A DNA stretch of 64,000 nt, taken from assembly GCA_047639315.1 (NCBI GenBank), contig JBLINQ010000001.1, forward strand, positions 1 to 64,000. The letters run 5' to 3'. The position numbers and the translations under genes were made by a program. This DNA comes from S139-23 sp047639315 (GTDB lineage Bacteria > Planctomycetota > GCA-002687715 > DRQF01). The notes under the pieces were generated by a model, which was given only the letters and a program-made list of their open reading frames with translations, had not been told where the DNA came from and made no database searches. Shown here one piece after another: positions 8,588 through 16,961 of the stretch (position 1 is its first letter; every line of letters starts with the position of its first letter).

Positions 8588-9313
8588 TTAGCGGCCGTAT
8601 TTGAGTCTTTCGGCTAGGATTTGGGGTAACCCCGCGTCCCGAATCTTACTGCACGTAGTACGTACATCGTACCGCGCTCTTTTCAGGCGATACATTTTCG
8701 TCTCACTGTCATAGAGCCCATAGGCAGCCTTGGCGTTTTCATCCCGAGGCTGGCCAATACTCCCGACATTAATGAGAGCCTTCGCTGTTTTTGTGAGGTC
8801 GATTTTGGTGGCAACGGAAAGCCGCAATGAGTCAGACATCAAGAAGGCTAGTGGGACGTGAGAATGGCCCAGAACAGCCACTGGTGTGGTCATTTCATTG
8901 ATAGAGCGTGCGGCATCATAGTAGGTCTGGATGTAGTTGAAGCGCTCGGGTTCCGAGATTGTCGCGTGCCCCACTGTGATTTCTTCATTCACGACTTCAA
9001 TCAGGGGTAGTTCGTCAATCCACTCTTTTTCTTTCTTGCTCAGCACCGACGCTGTCCAGTCGACGGCTTCCTTGGCGTAAACATTAAAGAATGATGCGTC
9101 CAGTTTACCGATTGCGGCCCAATCGTGATTTCCAGCGACGACAGTGGCATCAAGGTCTTGGACCACCTTGATGCACGCCGAGGGGTCGGCTCCGTAGCCG
9201 ACAATGTCGCCAACACTGATGAAGTGGTCGACGCCCTCTTTCTCAAGGCCGGCAACAACCGTCTCAAGAGCTTCCAGGTTGCCGTGAATGTCGCCTAAGA
9301 TGCCGTAGCGCAC
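8588..9313 (-). CDS. Calcineurin-like metallophosphoesterase
   Basis: Dinuclear-metal phosphoesterase with all motifs in order: GDIHGN, GDIVGYGADP, GNHD, a GHAT histidine and GHSHVP. The length of 241 aa fits the YfcE/PrpE-like group; the substrate is unknown. The GTG at 9313 was chosen because it directly precedes RYGILGDIHGN and has GAGAGGTG just upstream; an in-frame extension to 9466 overlaps the neighbouring gene and adds no recognisable domain. Confidence 0.88.
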   Translation of the reverse strand: MRYGILGDIHGNLEALETVVAGLEKEGVDHFISVGDIVGYGADPSACIKVVQDLDATVVAGNHDWAAIGKLDASFFNVYAKEAVDWTASVLSKKEKEWIDELPLIEVVNEEITVGHATISEPERFNYIQTYYDAARSINEMTTPVAVLGHSHVPLAFLMSDSLRLSVATKIDLTKTAKALINVGSIGQPRDENAKAAYGLYDSETKMYRLKRARYDVRTTCSKIRDAGLPQILAERLKYGR

Positions 9314-9425
9314 CGCTTCACCTCTCCCCAACGTGCTCGTTTCCAGGGTTGTCCTATGAGCCAACCCATAGGTGTCTTGTAAGACCTGGTAGTTGGGGCT
9401 GCCCAGGTTGCTCCGAGTTAAGATT

Positions 9426-10196
9426 CTAAGACCTTGTATCGCCATGGTCAAGCGAACAAAGAACACCGTGCCAAGTCTCTAAGATCCAAGCGGACAAAAG
9501 GTTAGAGATTCCAACCAAGCTCACGACGAGGCTGATGATTGCGAGCCAGGAAATGCCACTTGCCTTTGCTCCGGATGTCCGAAACACAAACTCTAACCCA
9601 GGGCTTATTGTGGTGGCAAATCCGAACCCGGCGTCTCCGTGAGACAGCAGGAGGAATTGGCCGAGGACAACAAGCCCTACCGTCGCAAGCATGGCGGCGC
9701 TGGTTGGCATAATGACGGCAAAGAGGCGCCCCCAAGCCATGAGCCCTACTCCACCCAAAAAGACCGCGATACTCCTCGGAATGAAACCCTCACCCATGTC
9801 TATGTCCATAAACATAGGCAAGCCAATCACTTGGAACAGAAAGACTGGGAGCCAAATGGTGAGTAAGGCGAGGATTTGACCGAAATTCTGGGCTAACAAT
9901 ACCCATTCATTGCGCGCGGCAACTGGGCCGATCTTTGAAGCGCTCCAGAGAAACCTCGTTGGAGACATGCCAAATACCGAAACCACGAGCACAAAGAGTA
10001 GGCATGCGAGGAGTTGGGTGGCGAGTAGACTCTCCGACCACAATCCAACACTGTTTGACAGCCTGTTGGGAACAAAGGCTGCGAGGGACGAAAGTCCGAT
10101 TGAAAAACAAACAAGAGGAAGAGCTTGGTGTTTCCGCCAAGGCCCTAAAAACTCTGTCCGTGCTATCGCTTTCAGCATGCACGATAGTAATCGCAT
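9426..10196 (-). CDS. Multi-pass membrane protein, ABC-2 permease-like
   Basis: About 256 residues with roughly six hydrophobic segments and the pattern of ABC-2 type permeases (membrane helices separated by short loops, LWSASKIGPVAARNEWVLLAQ in a cytosolic-like loop). No ATPase partner is adjacent, so transport is uncertain. The start ATG at 10196 is chosen because the frame extends further upstream only by reading through the parS sites. ATG at 10178 is an alternative. The gene points away from parAB. Confidence 0.6.
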   Translation of the reverse strand: MRLLSCMLKAIARTEFLGPWRKHQALPLVCFSIGLSSLAAFVPNRLSNSVGLWSESLLATQLLACLLFVLVVSVFGMSPTRFLWSASKIGPVAARNEWVLLAQNFGQILALLTIWLPVFLFQVIGLPMFMDIDMGEGFIPRSIAVFLGGVGLMAWGRLFAVIMPTSAAMLATVGLVVLGQFLLLSHGDAGFGFATTISPGLEFVFRTSGAKASGISWLAIISLVVSLVGISNLLSAWILETWHGVLCSLDHGDTRS

Positions 10197-10329
10197 TAAG
10201 GCCTGCTCTGCAAGAAGTTGGGCGACTCTTTTTATGCACCCCGTGGTTAACGCTGCCGGTGTTGTGGGGATGTGCTGCTTTGCAGCAGAATGGGTCTGAT
10301 CCACCCGTTCTTTTGGGTTCTTGAGGCAA

Positions 10330-10345
10330 TGTTCCACGTGGAACA
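10330..10345. promoter_or_regulatory. parS site 1
   Basis: TGTTCCACGTGGAACA, a perfect 16-base palindrome matching the bacterial chromosomal parS consensus bound by ParB. It is the most distant of three sites upstream of parA. Confidence 0.92.
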
Positions 10346-10379
10346 TGGATATCTGCTCTTTCTTCTTGCTGGCGCCCTG

Positions 10380-10395
10380 TGTTTCACGTGGAACA
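10380..10395. promoter_or_regulatory. parS site 2
   Basis: TGTTTCACGTGGAACA, a near-perfect palindrome with two different half-sites (TTTCAC and GTGGAA). It begins 50 bases after site 1. Confidence 0.92.
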
Positions 10396-10425
10396 TGTTG
10401 AAGGGCTTGCTTTTTTGGCCCCATG

Positions 10426-10441
10426 TGTTCCACGTGAAACA
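10426..10441. promoter_or_regulatory. parS site 3
   Basis: TGTTCCACGTGAAACA, the mirror image of site 2, beginning 46 bases after it and 78 bases before the parA start. ParB binding here could also repress parAB transcription. Confidence 0.92.
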
Positions 10442-10518
10442 TTCTTGCGGAACTTGATCGAGTCGTCCTCGCTTTTGGGTAGGATTGTGCCATACACCAT
10501 GACAGGGATTTGAATTTC

Positions 10519-11277
10519 ATGAGTCGCATAGTTGCCGTCGTCAACTCAAAGAGGGGCGTTGGTAAGACAACCACAGCACTGAGCCTAGCTCAGGCGTTTG
10601 CCTTGGGAGGCCAAGGCGCCCTGTTGCTAGATCTTGACCACGAAGATGGCGTCTCTAAGCATCTTGGGGTCGCTCGACCTCGATCTGGCTTGTTTGGGCG
10701 TATCTTGGCTGGCCAGGAAGATCCAACTTCCGTAGGACTCTTGGTTCGTTCTGTGGCTGCCGGGCTTGATGTTGTGCCTTCAGATGTCACAGACGACAAT
10801 ACTGAGCCTGCGGAAGGGGCTGTGGATCGACTCTATGAATCGCTCCATGTGCTTCGGTTCCAGTATCCTTGGTGTGTCATTGACTGTCCTTCGGCTCTAA
10901 ATGGCTGGACGAAGGCCGCGATCGGCGTTTCAGACACAGTTGTTGTGCCGGTTGAGGCGGAGTTGCTTGCGAGAGAGTCGACATCGCAGATTTTAGATTT
11001 CATTCGTGATGTAGAGCCGGGCCCAAGCTTAGGTACCAAGACGACGCGAATCCTGATGACACGGTTTCTCGATAAGAACAGTCTGTCGAGCGATGTGAAG
11101 CGCGATTTGAGTTTTGAATATCCAGGACTACTGAGCCCGACAGTTGTGCCTCGGGATGAGCAAGTCGAGAAATGCCGCATAGCGGGGGAGTCACTCCTCC
11201 AGCACTCATTAGAATCAAGGGCCGCACGTGCCTATGTCCAATTTGCAAAGGAAGTTATGACTTATGACGGAACGTAA
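10519..11277 (+). CDS. parA: Chromosome partitioning ATPase ParA (Soj)
   Basis: Deviant Walker-A ATPase that moves or positions ParB-parS complexes. The P-loop SKRGVGKTTT has Arg where the family usually has Gly (KGGVGKTT) but keeps the signature first lysine. LLLDLDHEDG is the A' strand and VIDCPS the Walker B region. From the ATG at 10519 the protein is 252 aa; a TTG at 10510 is possible, but AGGGAT at 10504-10509 suits the ATG better. parB begins 14 bases before its end. Three parS sites lie directly upstream. Confidence 0.93.
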   Translation: MSRIVAVVNSKRGVGKTTTALSLAQAFALGGQGALLLDLDHEDGVSKHLGVARPRSGLFGRILAGQEDPTSVGLLVRSVAAGLDVVPSDVTDDNTEPAEGAVDRLYESLHVLRFQYPWCVIDCPSALNGWTKAAIGVSDTVVVPVEAELLARESTSQILDFIRDVEPGPSLGTKTTRILMTRFLDKNSLSSDVKRDLSFEYPGLLSPTVVPRDEQVEKCRIAGESLLQHSLESRAARAYVQFAKEVMTYDGT

Positions 11278-12175
11278 ACTCGGCCGCGGCCTCGATTTTC
11301 TAATCAAGCGAACGACTCCAGTCGAAGTTGAAGCGCCAACTCCTGTTGCTGGTGAGATCCCCGTTGACGCGATTCGCCCGAACGTTCATCAGCCACGCCG
11401 TGTCTTCGATATTGAGCCATTGAATGACTTGATCGAGAGTATTCGTCTTCACGGAATCATCCAGCCGATTGCTGTGCGTAAAGTGAAAGACGGATATGAG
11501 CTCATATCGGGAGAGCGTCGATGGCGGGCCGTGAGCGAGTTGGGCCTTGAGTCGATCCCAGCGACTGTCCACGACGCGAATGACCAGCAGATGTTGGAGT
11601 TAGCTCTCATTGAGAATATCCAACGAGAAGACCTTGACCCGATCGAGAAGGGGAAGGCTTATCGTAAGTTGATCGATACGTTCGAGTTAACCCAGGGCGA
11701 GGCCGCGAAGCGCCTAGGTCAAAAGCGCTCAACTGTGGCCAATTTTATACGTCTCCTTGACCTCCCTTCTGTGATCCAGGACATGGCATCGTCGAAGCTG
11801 ATCTCAATGGGCCAGGCTCGCGCGCTGTTGGCGTTCGCGGATCCAAAGCAACAACTCGCCGCTGCTGAAGAGGCGACTCGAGGCAACTTGACTGTGAGGG
11901 ACTTGGAGCGCTTGGCGAAGGTGAGCCAGGCCCCCGCTGCAGACCCAAAAGCAAAAGCCGACGACATCGGCAAGGATCCCCACTTGACCGCAGTCGCGAC
12001 GCGTTTGCGGGAGGCTTTGGGAACAAAGGTGGCATTGACTGGAAAAGGCAAGAGGGGGCGCATCGTTATTGATTACTACGACACCTCATCCCTGAATCGG
12101 ATTTTGAGATGCATTGAGGACGGAGCTGAACTGATTGGCGATCAGGCAACTCAAGAAAACTCCATATCGACATAA
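11264..12175 (+). CDS. parB: Chromosome partitioning protein ParB
   Basis: CTP-dependent clamp that loads on parS. The N-terminus RKLGRGLDFLI is the ParA-contacting segment, ISGERRWRA (about 81-89) is the nucleotide-binding GERRxRA motif, and LIENIQREDLDPIEKGKAY is conserved box II. A central helix-turn-helix (about 140-165) follows, and the C-terminal dimer domain ends near 300. Length is typical. It overlaps parA and is followed by a strong terminator. Confidence 0.96.
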   Translation: MTERKLGRGLDFLIKRTTPVEVEAPTPVAGEIPVDAIRPNVHQPRRVFDIEPLNDLIESIRLHGIIQPIAVRKVKDGYELISGERRWRAVSELGLESIPATVHDANDQQMLELALIENIQREDLDPIEKGKAYRKLIDTFELTQGEAAKRLGQKRSTVANFIRLLDLPSVIQDMASSKLISMGQARALLAFADPKQQLAAAEEATRGNLTVRDLERLAKVSQAPAADPKAKADDIGKDPHLTAVATRLREALGTKVALTGKGKRGRIVIDYYDTSSLNRILRCIEDGAELIGDQATQENSIST

Positions 12176-12200
12176 GATGTTTCTGGGAAGTTACTTATAA

Positions 12201-12237
12201 AAAAAGAACCAGCCGATTGGCTGGTTCTTTTTTTTAA
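12201..12237. terminator. Bidirectional terminator after parB
   Basis: A 14-base stem (12201-12214 with 12219-12232, loop GATT) is flanked by an A run on the left and a T run on the right, so it can stop parB transcripts and those of the converging cyclophilin gene. Confidence 0.9.
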
Positions 12238-12266
12238 CTAATCCGCAAGGAAGATCCCTTAGGAGT

Positions 12267-13661
12267 TTATTTGTCGTCTTCAGGCTTGTCCTTATCACCA
12301 CCATCTTCGAGAGCCTTAAGCTTCGCAATGAAGGCCTTTTCAGCAGCCGTAACAGCTCCGGGCTTCATTTCGAGCATAGCCGGCTTCCAGCTATCTTCAG
12401 ACGGGTAGTCCATTTCGCCCGTGACTGTGACCTTCTTAATGCCCAACCGAACTCGTGGGAGCAGGGTGTTGTTGAGTCCAGCTTCATCGTGGACTTCAGT
12501 TGAAATCCATTCTGAAAGGGCGTCAAGCCCACTGGTGACCTTCGCGAACACGGTGTCAACTGATCTCGAGACGTCAGCATCAACTGTGTGAATCTTAAAG
12601 AACAACCCATGGCCGGTCGTGCTTTCACGATGAAGAGAAATAGTGCCTGCGTTTGAAGGCAGAAGCGACGTTGTCTCCATGGTCAGCGTATAGCCTGGGT
12701 TTTCTTGGCCCCAGATAAACTTACGGTCTGCGTGGTCGCGACTGTAAGCTCCGCCACCAACGAAGGTTCCGTCTTCTGCATTCACAGCATGGAAGGCGGT
12801 TCCGTCATAGCGACCAGCCTGAGCGTGATCGATGAAGTTCTTGAGAGCCTTTGGTGCGACGCGACTATAAGTCTCAATCTCTAAGATCTTGCCGTTGTCC
12901 AGTTCGATCGTCACTTTCAGATTTTTGTCTGCTTCTAGGATGCCGTTGGCGTTGTGTGTGCTGTGAAATTTGTGCTCAGCCTTGGCAGCGTCATAGTAGC
13001 AGTCCAACACTGTCTTTTCTGGCTGTGAAGGCAATGGTTTCATGCCCAAGAGGCCATGGTCGCTGTAGCGGGCCTTCAAATCGTCCAGAATAGCAATTTG
13101 AGCACCCAGGTGATCTAATCGATCCTTGTTGTCTGTGGAGTTCACCGCAGCGAAGAAATGCAACTGCTGGAGCGTGTGAAGGTAGCGTGCTTCCCAATGG
13201 CCCTCCTCAAACAGGCTCTTTCGATCTGTGAGCTCCTGAATCGCTTGTTCAACTTCTTCTTTGTATATCGCAGCAGCTTCTGGCTCCATAGCGATGCTGG
13301 TGACTGAGTCACGCCCGACCAGGCCTGGGCTGCTGCGAACAAAGGCGGAGGCGATCGTTTGGCCCCGCCCACTTCTTGTGGGAATCTGGTCGACAATGGT
13401 GCCGTAATTGACATCTTCTCGGTCAGGGAGCAAGAACAGCCCTTTTTCCAAGATCTGGGCGCGCTCGTCTTCACTCTGAGCCTTGGAACTATCCACGAAG
13501 TTCCAAGCTGCGACCCCTACCAGAACCACAACAGCGGTGATTGTGATCAGTTTAAGGATGCGCTTGCCGGCATCCGCATCACTGGAAGTGTCTGTAAGGC
13601 GTTCCCACCAAGGAAGATCGGCCTTTTTTAAGTCATTCGTCGCGGGGGTTTTCGTCGTCAT
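12267..13661 (-). CDS. Membrane-anchored cyclophilin-like peptidyl-prolyl isomerase
   Basis: 464 residues: a short cytosolic N-terminus, one membrane segment (about 36-55), a helical stalk to about 240 and a cyclophilin-type domain (about 248-415: VTIELDNGKILEIETYSRVA, ALKNFIDHAQAGRYDG, GFG-like GHGLFFK). It ends in a charged Lys/Asp/Glu tail. A role in folding exported proteins is inferred. Many cyclophilin active-site residues cannot be assigned safely, so activity is uncertain. Its start lies 29 bases inside the upstream lipoprotein gene, so the two form an operon. Confidence 0.75.
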   Translation of the reverse strand: MTTKTPATNDLKKADLPWWERLTDTSSDADAGKRILKLITITAVVVLVGVAAWNFVDSSKAQSEDERAQILEKGLFLLPDREDVNYGTIVDQIPTRSGRGQTIASAFVRSSPGLVGRDSVTSIAMEPEAAAIYKEEVEQAIQELTDRKSLFEEGHWEARYLHTLQQLHFFAAVNSTDNKDRLDHLGAQIAILDDLKARYSDHGLLGMKPLPSQPEKTVLDCYYDAAKAEHKFHSTHNANGILEADKNLKVTIELDNGKILEIETYSRVAPKALKNFIDHAQAGRYDGTAFHAVNAEDGTFVGGGAYSRDHADRKFIWGQENPGYTLTMETTSLLPSNAGTISLHRESTTGHGLFFKIHTVDADVSRSVDTVFAKVTSGLDALSEWISTEVHDEAGLNNTLLPRVRLGIKKVTVTGEMDYPSEDSWKPAMLEMKPGAVTAAEKAFIAKLKALEDGGDKDKPEDDK

Positions 13662-14172
13662 ATTTCAGGTGCTTTCCTACGGCGATCGTCACCACATCGC
13701 CATTTCTGGCATCGTGGAAAAAGCGTCGGCTCTCGACGACGCAACGTTCCCCGTTCTTTTCGAATATCCAGGGCCCAGCCTCGTCATTTTCAAAAACAGA
13801 GACTGGAGACCAGTTGTACGGATCCTTGGCAAGTAATTCCAGGTATTCACGTCGTGTATCAGAGGCAAAACTTCTGCCCCAGTAGACAAACCGACCCTGC
13901 CGTAAGTCTCCATCGACAAAGCTATAGCTTTCGTTGCGATGGTTTCTGAAGAAGAATCCGGGAGGGACCGGGATATCATCGAATTGAATGCGCGACAACT
14001 CCTGAGACGTGTTCTCAACCTCCGCAGGGGCAGTAGCGCCAATTTTGACCAAGACGTGACTGACAGGATTGTGAGTTTCTTCAACACTCCTACAAGAACA
14101 AACGCAGAGGAGTGCTGCTGCTAAGCCAATACACGAAAGAAGGTTAGGAGCGGTTTGTTGATCGTTTGTCAT
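13633..14172 (-). CDS. Putative lipoprotein of unknown function
   Basis: 179 residues with a hydrophobic leader ending in LLCVCSC, a plausible lipobox. The mature part contains IPVPPGFFFR, a pattern seen in uncharacterised lipoproteins, and a compact domain with WGRSFASDTRREYLELL and PWIFEKNGERCVVESRRF. Function not recognised. It overlaps the membrane-anchored cyclophilin gene, hinting at a shared envelope role. Confidence 0.7.
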   Translation of the reverse strand: MTNDQQTAPNLLSCIGLAAALLCVCSCRSVEETHNPVSHVLVKIGATAPAEVENTSQELSRIQFDDIPVPPGFFFRNHRNESYSFVDGDLRQGRFVYWGRSFASDTRREYLELLAKDPYNWSPVSVFENDEAGPWIFEKNGERCVVESRRFFHDARNGDVVTIAVGKHLKYDDENPRDE

Positions 14173-14327
14173 GTCATTTTCTCAAATTTGAAAGCTCGCG
14201 GACGGAGCAGGTCACAGCTAACTATAGCGTCAGAGGGGGGCCTTTTTGCCCCGTCACCAACCACTGTTTTTTGATCAAAACCACCCATCTAAGCGAATTT
14301 CTCAACAATTTTGGCCCCTTCGCACTC

Positions 14328-14333
14328 TATAAT
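14328..14333 (+). promoter_or_regulatory. Possible -10 element (TATAAT) for the HNH gene
   Basis: A perfect TATAAT 38 bases before the HNH start codon. No good -35 hexamer is visible at the usual distance. Confidence 0.35.
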
Positions 14334-14370
14334 CTGTCCCGTATATCACGATTTTCTTCGGAGAATTCCT

Positions 14371-14979
14371 ATGGGGCAGCCTGGCGGGTTGGGGCTCGGA
14401 GCACCAACCCTGGTACTCAACAAGTCTTGGGTACCCATAAACACAATAACCGTCCGCCATGCTTTGGTCCTTGTTGTGAGCGGGTCGGCGCGGATTATTC
14501 AGCCCGATACTTATGAAGCCCACGACTTTGAATCTTGGTGCGATCTAGGCCCATTGAGCGGCTTATCCGCGATCCACACCCCACGGCTCGTCCTTCGATC
14601 TCCGGAAGTCATTGTTCTGACCACCTACAATAAGATCCCTGGAAGAAGGGTTCCTTTCAGCCGAAGAAATCTCCATCGCAGGGACGGTGATAGCTGTCAG
14701 TACTGTGGTCGCCACGTGCGCGCGAACGATGTAACGGTTGACCACGTTGTGCCACGTTCTCATGGCGGTGCGAATTCCTGGGAAAACTGCGTGATCGCTT
14801 GCCGAAGATGCAACAGTACAAAAGGCAACAAACGACTCAAAGAGTCTGGGTTGCATCTCCGTCGCGAGCCAGTTCAACCGGAATGGTCTCCGTGTATCAC
14901 AACTCGAAAGGGCCATCGGCATCCGAGTTGGCGAGGATTTGTCAACGATCGGCAATGGGCGAGCGGATTCGGAACTTAA
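14371..14979 (+). CDS. HNH endonuclease family protein
   Basis: 202 residues. The N-terminal part has LVLNKSWVPINTITVRHALVL, typical of a widespread HNH family of unknown role. The HNH core (about 105-160) shows CQYCGR, TVDHVVPRSHGG, NSWENCVIACRRCN: two CxxC zinc pairs enclosing the catalytic His-Asn-His region. The ATG at 14371 is chosen for CGGAG 7 bases upstream and because the family begins here. It is not next to a toxin, phage or restriction gene, so a housekeeping nuclease role is as likely as defence. Confidence 0.85.
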   Translation: MGQPGGLGLGAPTLVLNKSWVPINTITVRHALVLVVSGSARIIQPDTYEAHDFESWCDLGPLSGLSAIHTPRLVLRSPEVIVLTTYNKIPGRRVPFSRRNLHRRDGDSCQYCGRHVRANDVTVDHVVPRSHGGANSWENCVIACRRCNSTKGNKRLKESGLHLRREPVQPEWSPCITTRKGHRHPSWRGFVNDRQWASGFGT

Positions 14980-14994
14980 TAACATCCGAACTTC

Positions 14995-15693
14995 TCACTG
15001 TACTGGCATGCCCAACTCAGCCCAGAAATCAGAGACCGAACGATCCATGTCGGCGATAAGCTCTCCCATGAGGGCACTGAGAATTTGCAGGAGCTGCTCG
15101 ACGCCGTCATTTGGCAATGACTCGAATTGTTTGGCTCGGTCTTCTGCTGCCGAATTGTAGCGCTTCGACAGAAACAAACGCCCATCTTGGTCGACCAACC
15201 TAACTTCGAAATCGATCACCGCATCGATTAAGGCTGTTGGCAGGATCGGAATCAGATCCAGTAGGTTCCGATCGGTTCGGATGAAGAAATGATTCAACGT
15301 GAGATCTAAGAGGTATTTGCTTCGGGTGCGTTCTTGCTCTGGAAGAAAGACCCGCGATCTCTGCGATTCCACCAAAATTAACCGCTTGATCGTCACTGCA
15401 ACTGGGAGCTCAAATAACTCATCGGAATAATAGCTTTCCCGTAAGTAGTTGTGAAAACCAAGCTCCCATCCAGGCCGTGTGTCACGGACAAAACGTACCG
15501 CGAGTGTTCCCCAAGGATCGTGGTCAGCTGAGTGGGCCGGGCGCGCGTAACGGCTTTTTTCAAGATCAATCGGACCAGAAGGGGTGCCGGTGCAGGCGCC
15601 AAGAGACGACAATGCAATGAGCAGCAAAAGGCTCCACCGCAGTGAATGGGCAGCCCCTGTGCACTTTATCGGACGTTGCCAAGAGCTCATCAT
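14995..15693 (-). CDS. Putative lipoprotein
   Basis: 232 residues. The leader ends in ALSSLGACTG, a good lipobox. The mature domain alternates strands and helices (WGTLAVRFVRDTRP, VAVTIKRLILVESQRSR, YLLDLTLNHFFIRTD, FEVRLVDQDGRLFLSKRY), like small envelope lipoproteins of the LptE/YajG type, but no family is recognised. It converges with the HNH gene and its start lies 18 bases after the purM stop, with both on the minus strand. Confidence 0.7.
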   Translation of the reverse strand: MMSSWQRPIKCTGAAHSLRWSLLLLIALSSLGACTGTPSGPIDLEKSRYARPAHSADHDPWGTLAVRFVRDTRPGWELGFHNYLRESYYSDELFELPVAVTIKRLILVESQRSRVFLPEQERTRSKYLLDLTLNHFFIRTDRNLLDLIPILPTALIDAVIDFEVRLVDQDGRLFLSKRYNSAAEDRAKQFESLPNDGVEQLLQILSALMGELIADMDRSVSDFWAELGMPVQ

Positions 15694-15711
15694 TTACCGC
15701 GCCCAAACCTC

Positions 15712-16818
15712 CTAAGACATTGACTCTGGGGCGAGGCGGTCCTTGCCCCCGACTAAGCCGAACTGTGTCAAGCGAACTTGATTCGGGTGGTCGGAGGTTG
15801 CAACGCCGATGACCTGCGCAGGGATTTCATATTTCTGGGAGATGGCGATGATTTTGTCGGCTTCTGCTTCAGGGGTTACGACGCAAAAACCAATACCCAT
15901 GTTGAAAACGGAATACATCTCAGCATCGCTCACATCCCCGTGTTTCTGCAAGAGTTTGTAAATCGGTCCTGGTTCGGGCAGGTTATTTAACTCGAATCCA
16001 ACTTCGGCCTTAATTCGGTTCATATTGCAGAAACCATCACCCGTGATGTGCAGGAGGGCGTGCAGCGCCAAGCCAGCATCGCGCATCTCCAGAATTGGCT
16101 TCACATAGATCCGAGTGGGCTCAAGTAGCTCTTCCGCCAATGTGCGACCCAGTTCGGGGATATGCTCGTCGAGCTTCAGGCCAGCACGGTCCAAGAGAAT
16201 GTTCCGCGCCAAACTGAATCCGTTGGAGTGTAGGCCGCTGGCACCCAATGCAACGACAACGTCACCAGGCACGACGTCTTGGCCGAGATTGATCTTATCC
16301 CAATCTACGAGGCCAACCGCGGTGCCTACGATATCAAGGCCAGGGCTATCACCATGACCCTTAAGGAGTTCTGCGACTTGGGCAATTTCACCACCTGGAA
16401 TTGTGACGTTGCTCTGCTTTGAACCCTCCAGTAGGCCAGCTCCTAGTTGCTCAAAAACATCGGGATCAATGTCTCCGACCGCCAAGTAGTCCACCAGAGC
16501 AAAGGGCTCAGCCCCAACACAGAGAAGGTCATTCACGTTCATGGCAATCATGTCGATTGGCACAGTGTCGTACCGTCCGGCCAATTCCGCCACAATGAGC
16601 TTGGTGCCTACCCCGTCCGTCGAAATCGCCAACCCCTGGCCGCCGGGCAGTTGACAAACGTTGGCATAGTAGCCCAATCCCAAGGCTGGGCGGCCAAAAT
16701 CGTGCCCATCTCTGAGTTTGTGCGTTTCATTGATTGAACGAGCCAAGAGACTTAGCCCCTGTTGCACTCGATTCGTGTCGACACCGCAGTCATCGTATTG
16801 GAAACGCTTTTCAGTCAT
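15712..16818 (-). CDS. purM: Phosphoribosylformylglycinamidine cyclo-ligase
   Basis: AIR synthetase, the fifth step of purine synthesis. STDGVGTK near residue 57 is the signature; MIAMNVNDLLCVGAEP, GLHSNGFSLARNIL and HITGDGFCNMNRI are also diagnostic. The ATG at 16818 gives 368 aa and follows AAGGGG; a frame extending to 16926 adds nothing conserved. Family members are often near 345 aa. It is divergent from the PLP-enzyme gene, with about 143 bases between. Confidence 0.95.
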   Translation of the reverse strand: MTEKRFQYDDCGVDTNRVQQGLSLLARSINETHKLRDGHDFGRPALGLGYYANVCQLPGGQGLAISTDGVGTKLIVAELAGRYDTVPIDMIAMNVNDLLCVGAEPFALVDYLAVGDIDPDVFEQLGAGLLEGSKQSNVTIPGGEIAQVAELLKGHGDSPGLDIVGTAVGLVDWDKINLGQDVVPGDVVVALGASGLHSNGFSLARNILLDRAGLKLDEHIPELGRTLAEELLEPTRIYVKPILEMRDAGLALHALLHITGDGFCNMNRIKAEVGFELNNLPEPGPIYKLLQKHGDVSDAEMYSVFNMGIGFCVVTPEAEADKIIAISQKYEIPAQVIGVATSDHPNQVRLTQFGLVGGKDRLAPESMS

Positions 16819-16961
16819 GGCCGTTTGATCCCCTTGTTGTTGGCCCAAGATAAAGGGACACCAGGACCATCGCAAGGTGACACGCAACACAGTGCCTTTA
16901 ACCTGCAACTTGGGACCGCGCGCCATCAGCCATAGTATGGGCCAACTAATAAGGACAAATT

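Noticed and set aside
9426..10574. Longer version of the membrane protein reaching 10574
   Set aside because: The extra N-terminus is a translation of the parS palindromes (MFHVEH repeats) and runs across regulatory DNA; the membrane protein starts more plausibly at 10196.
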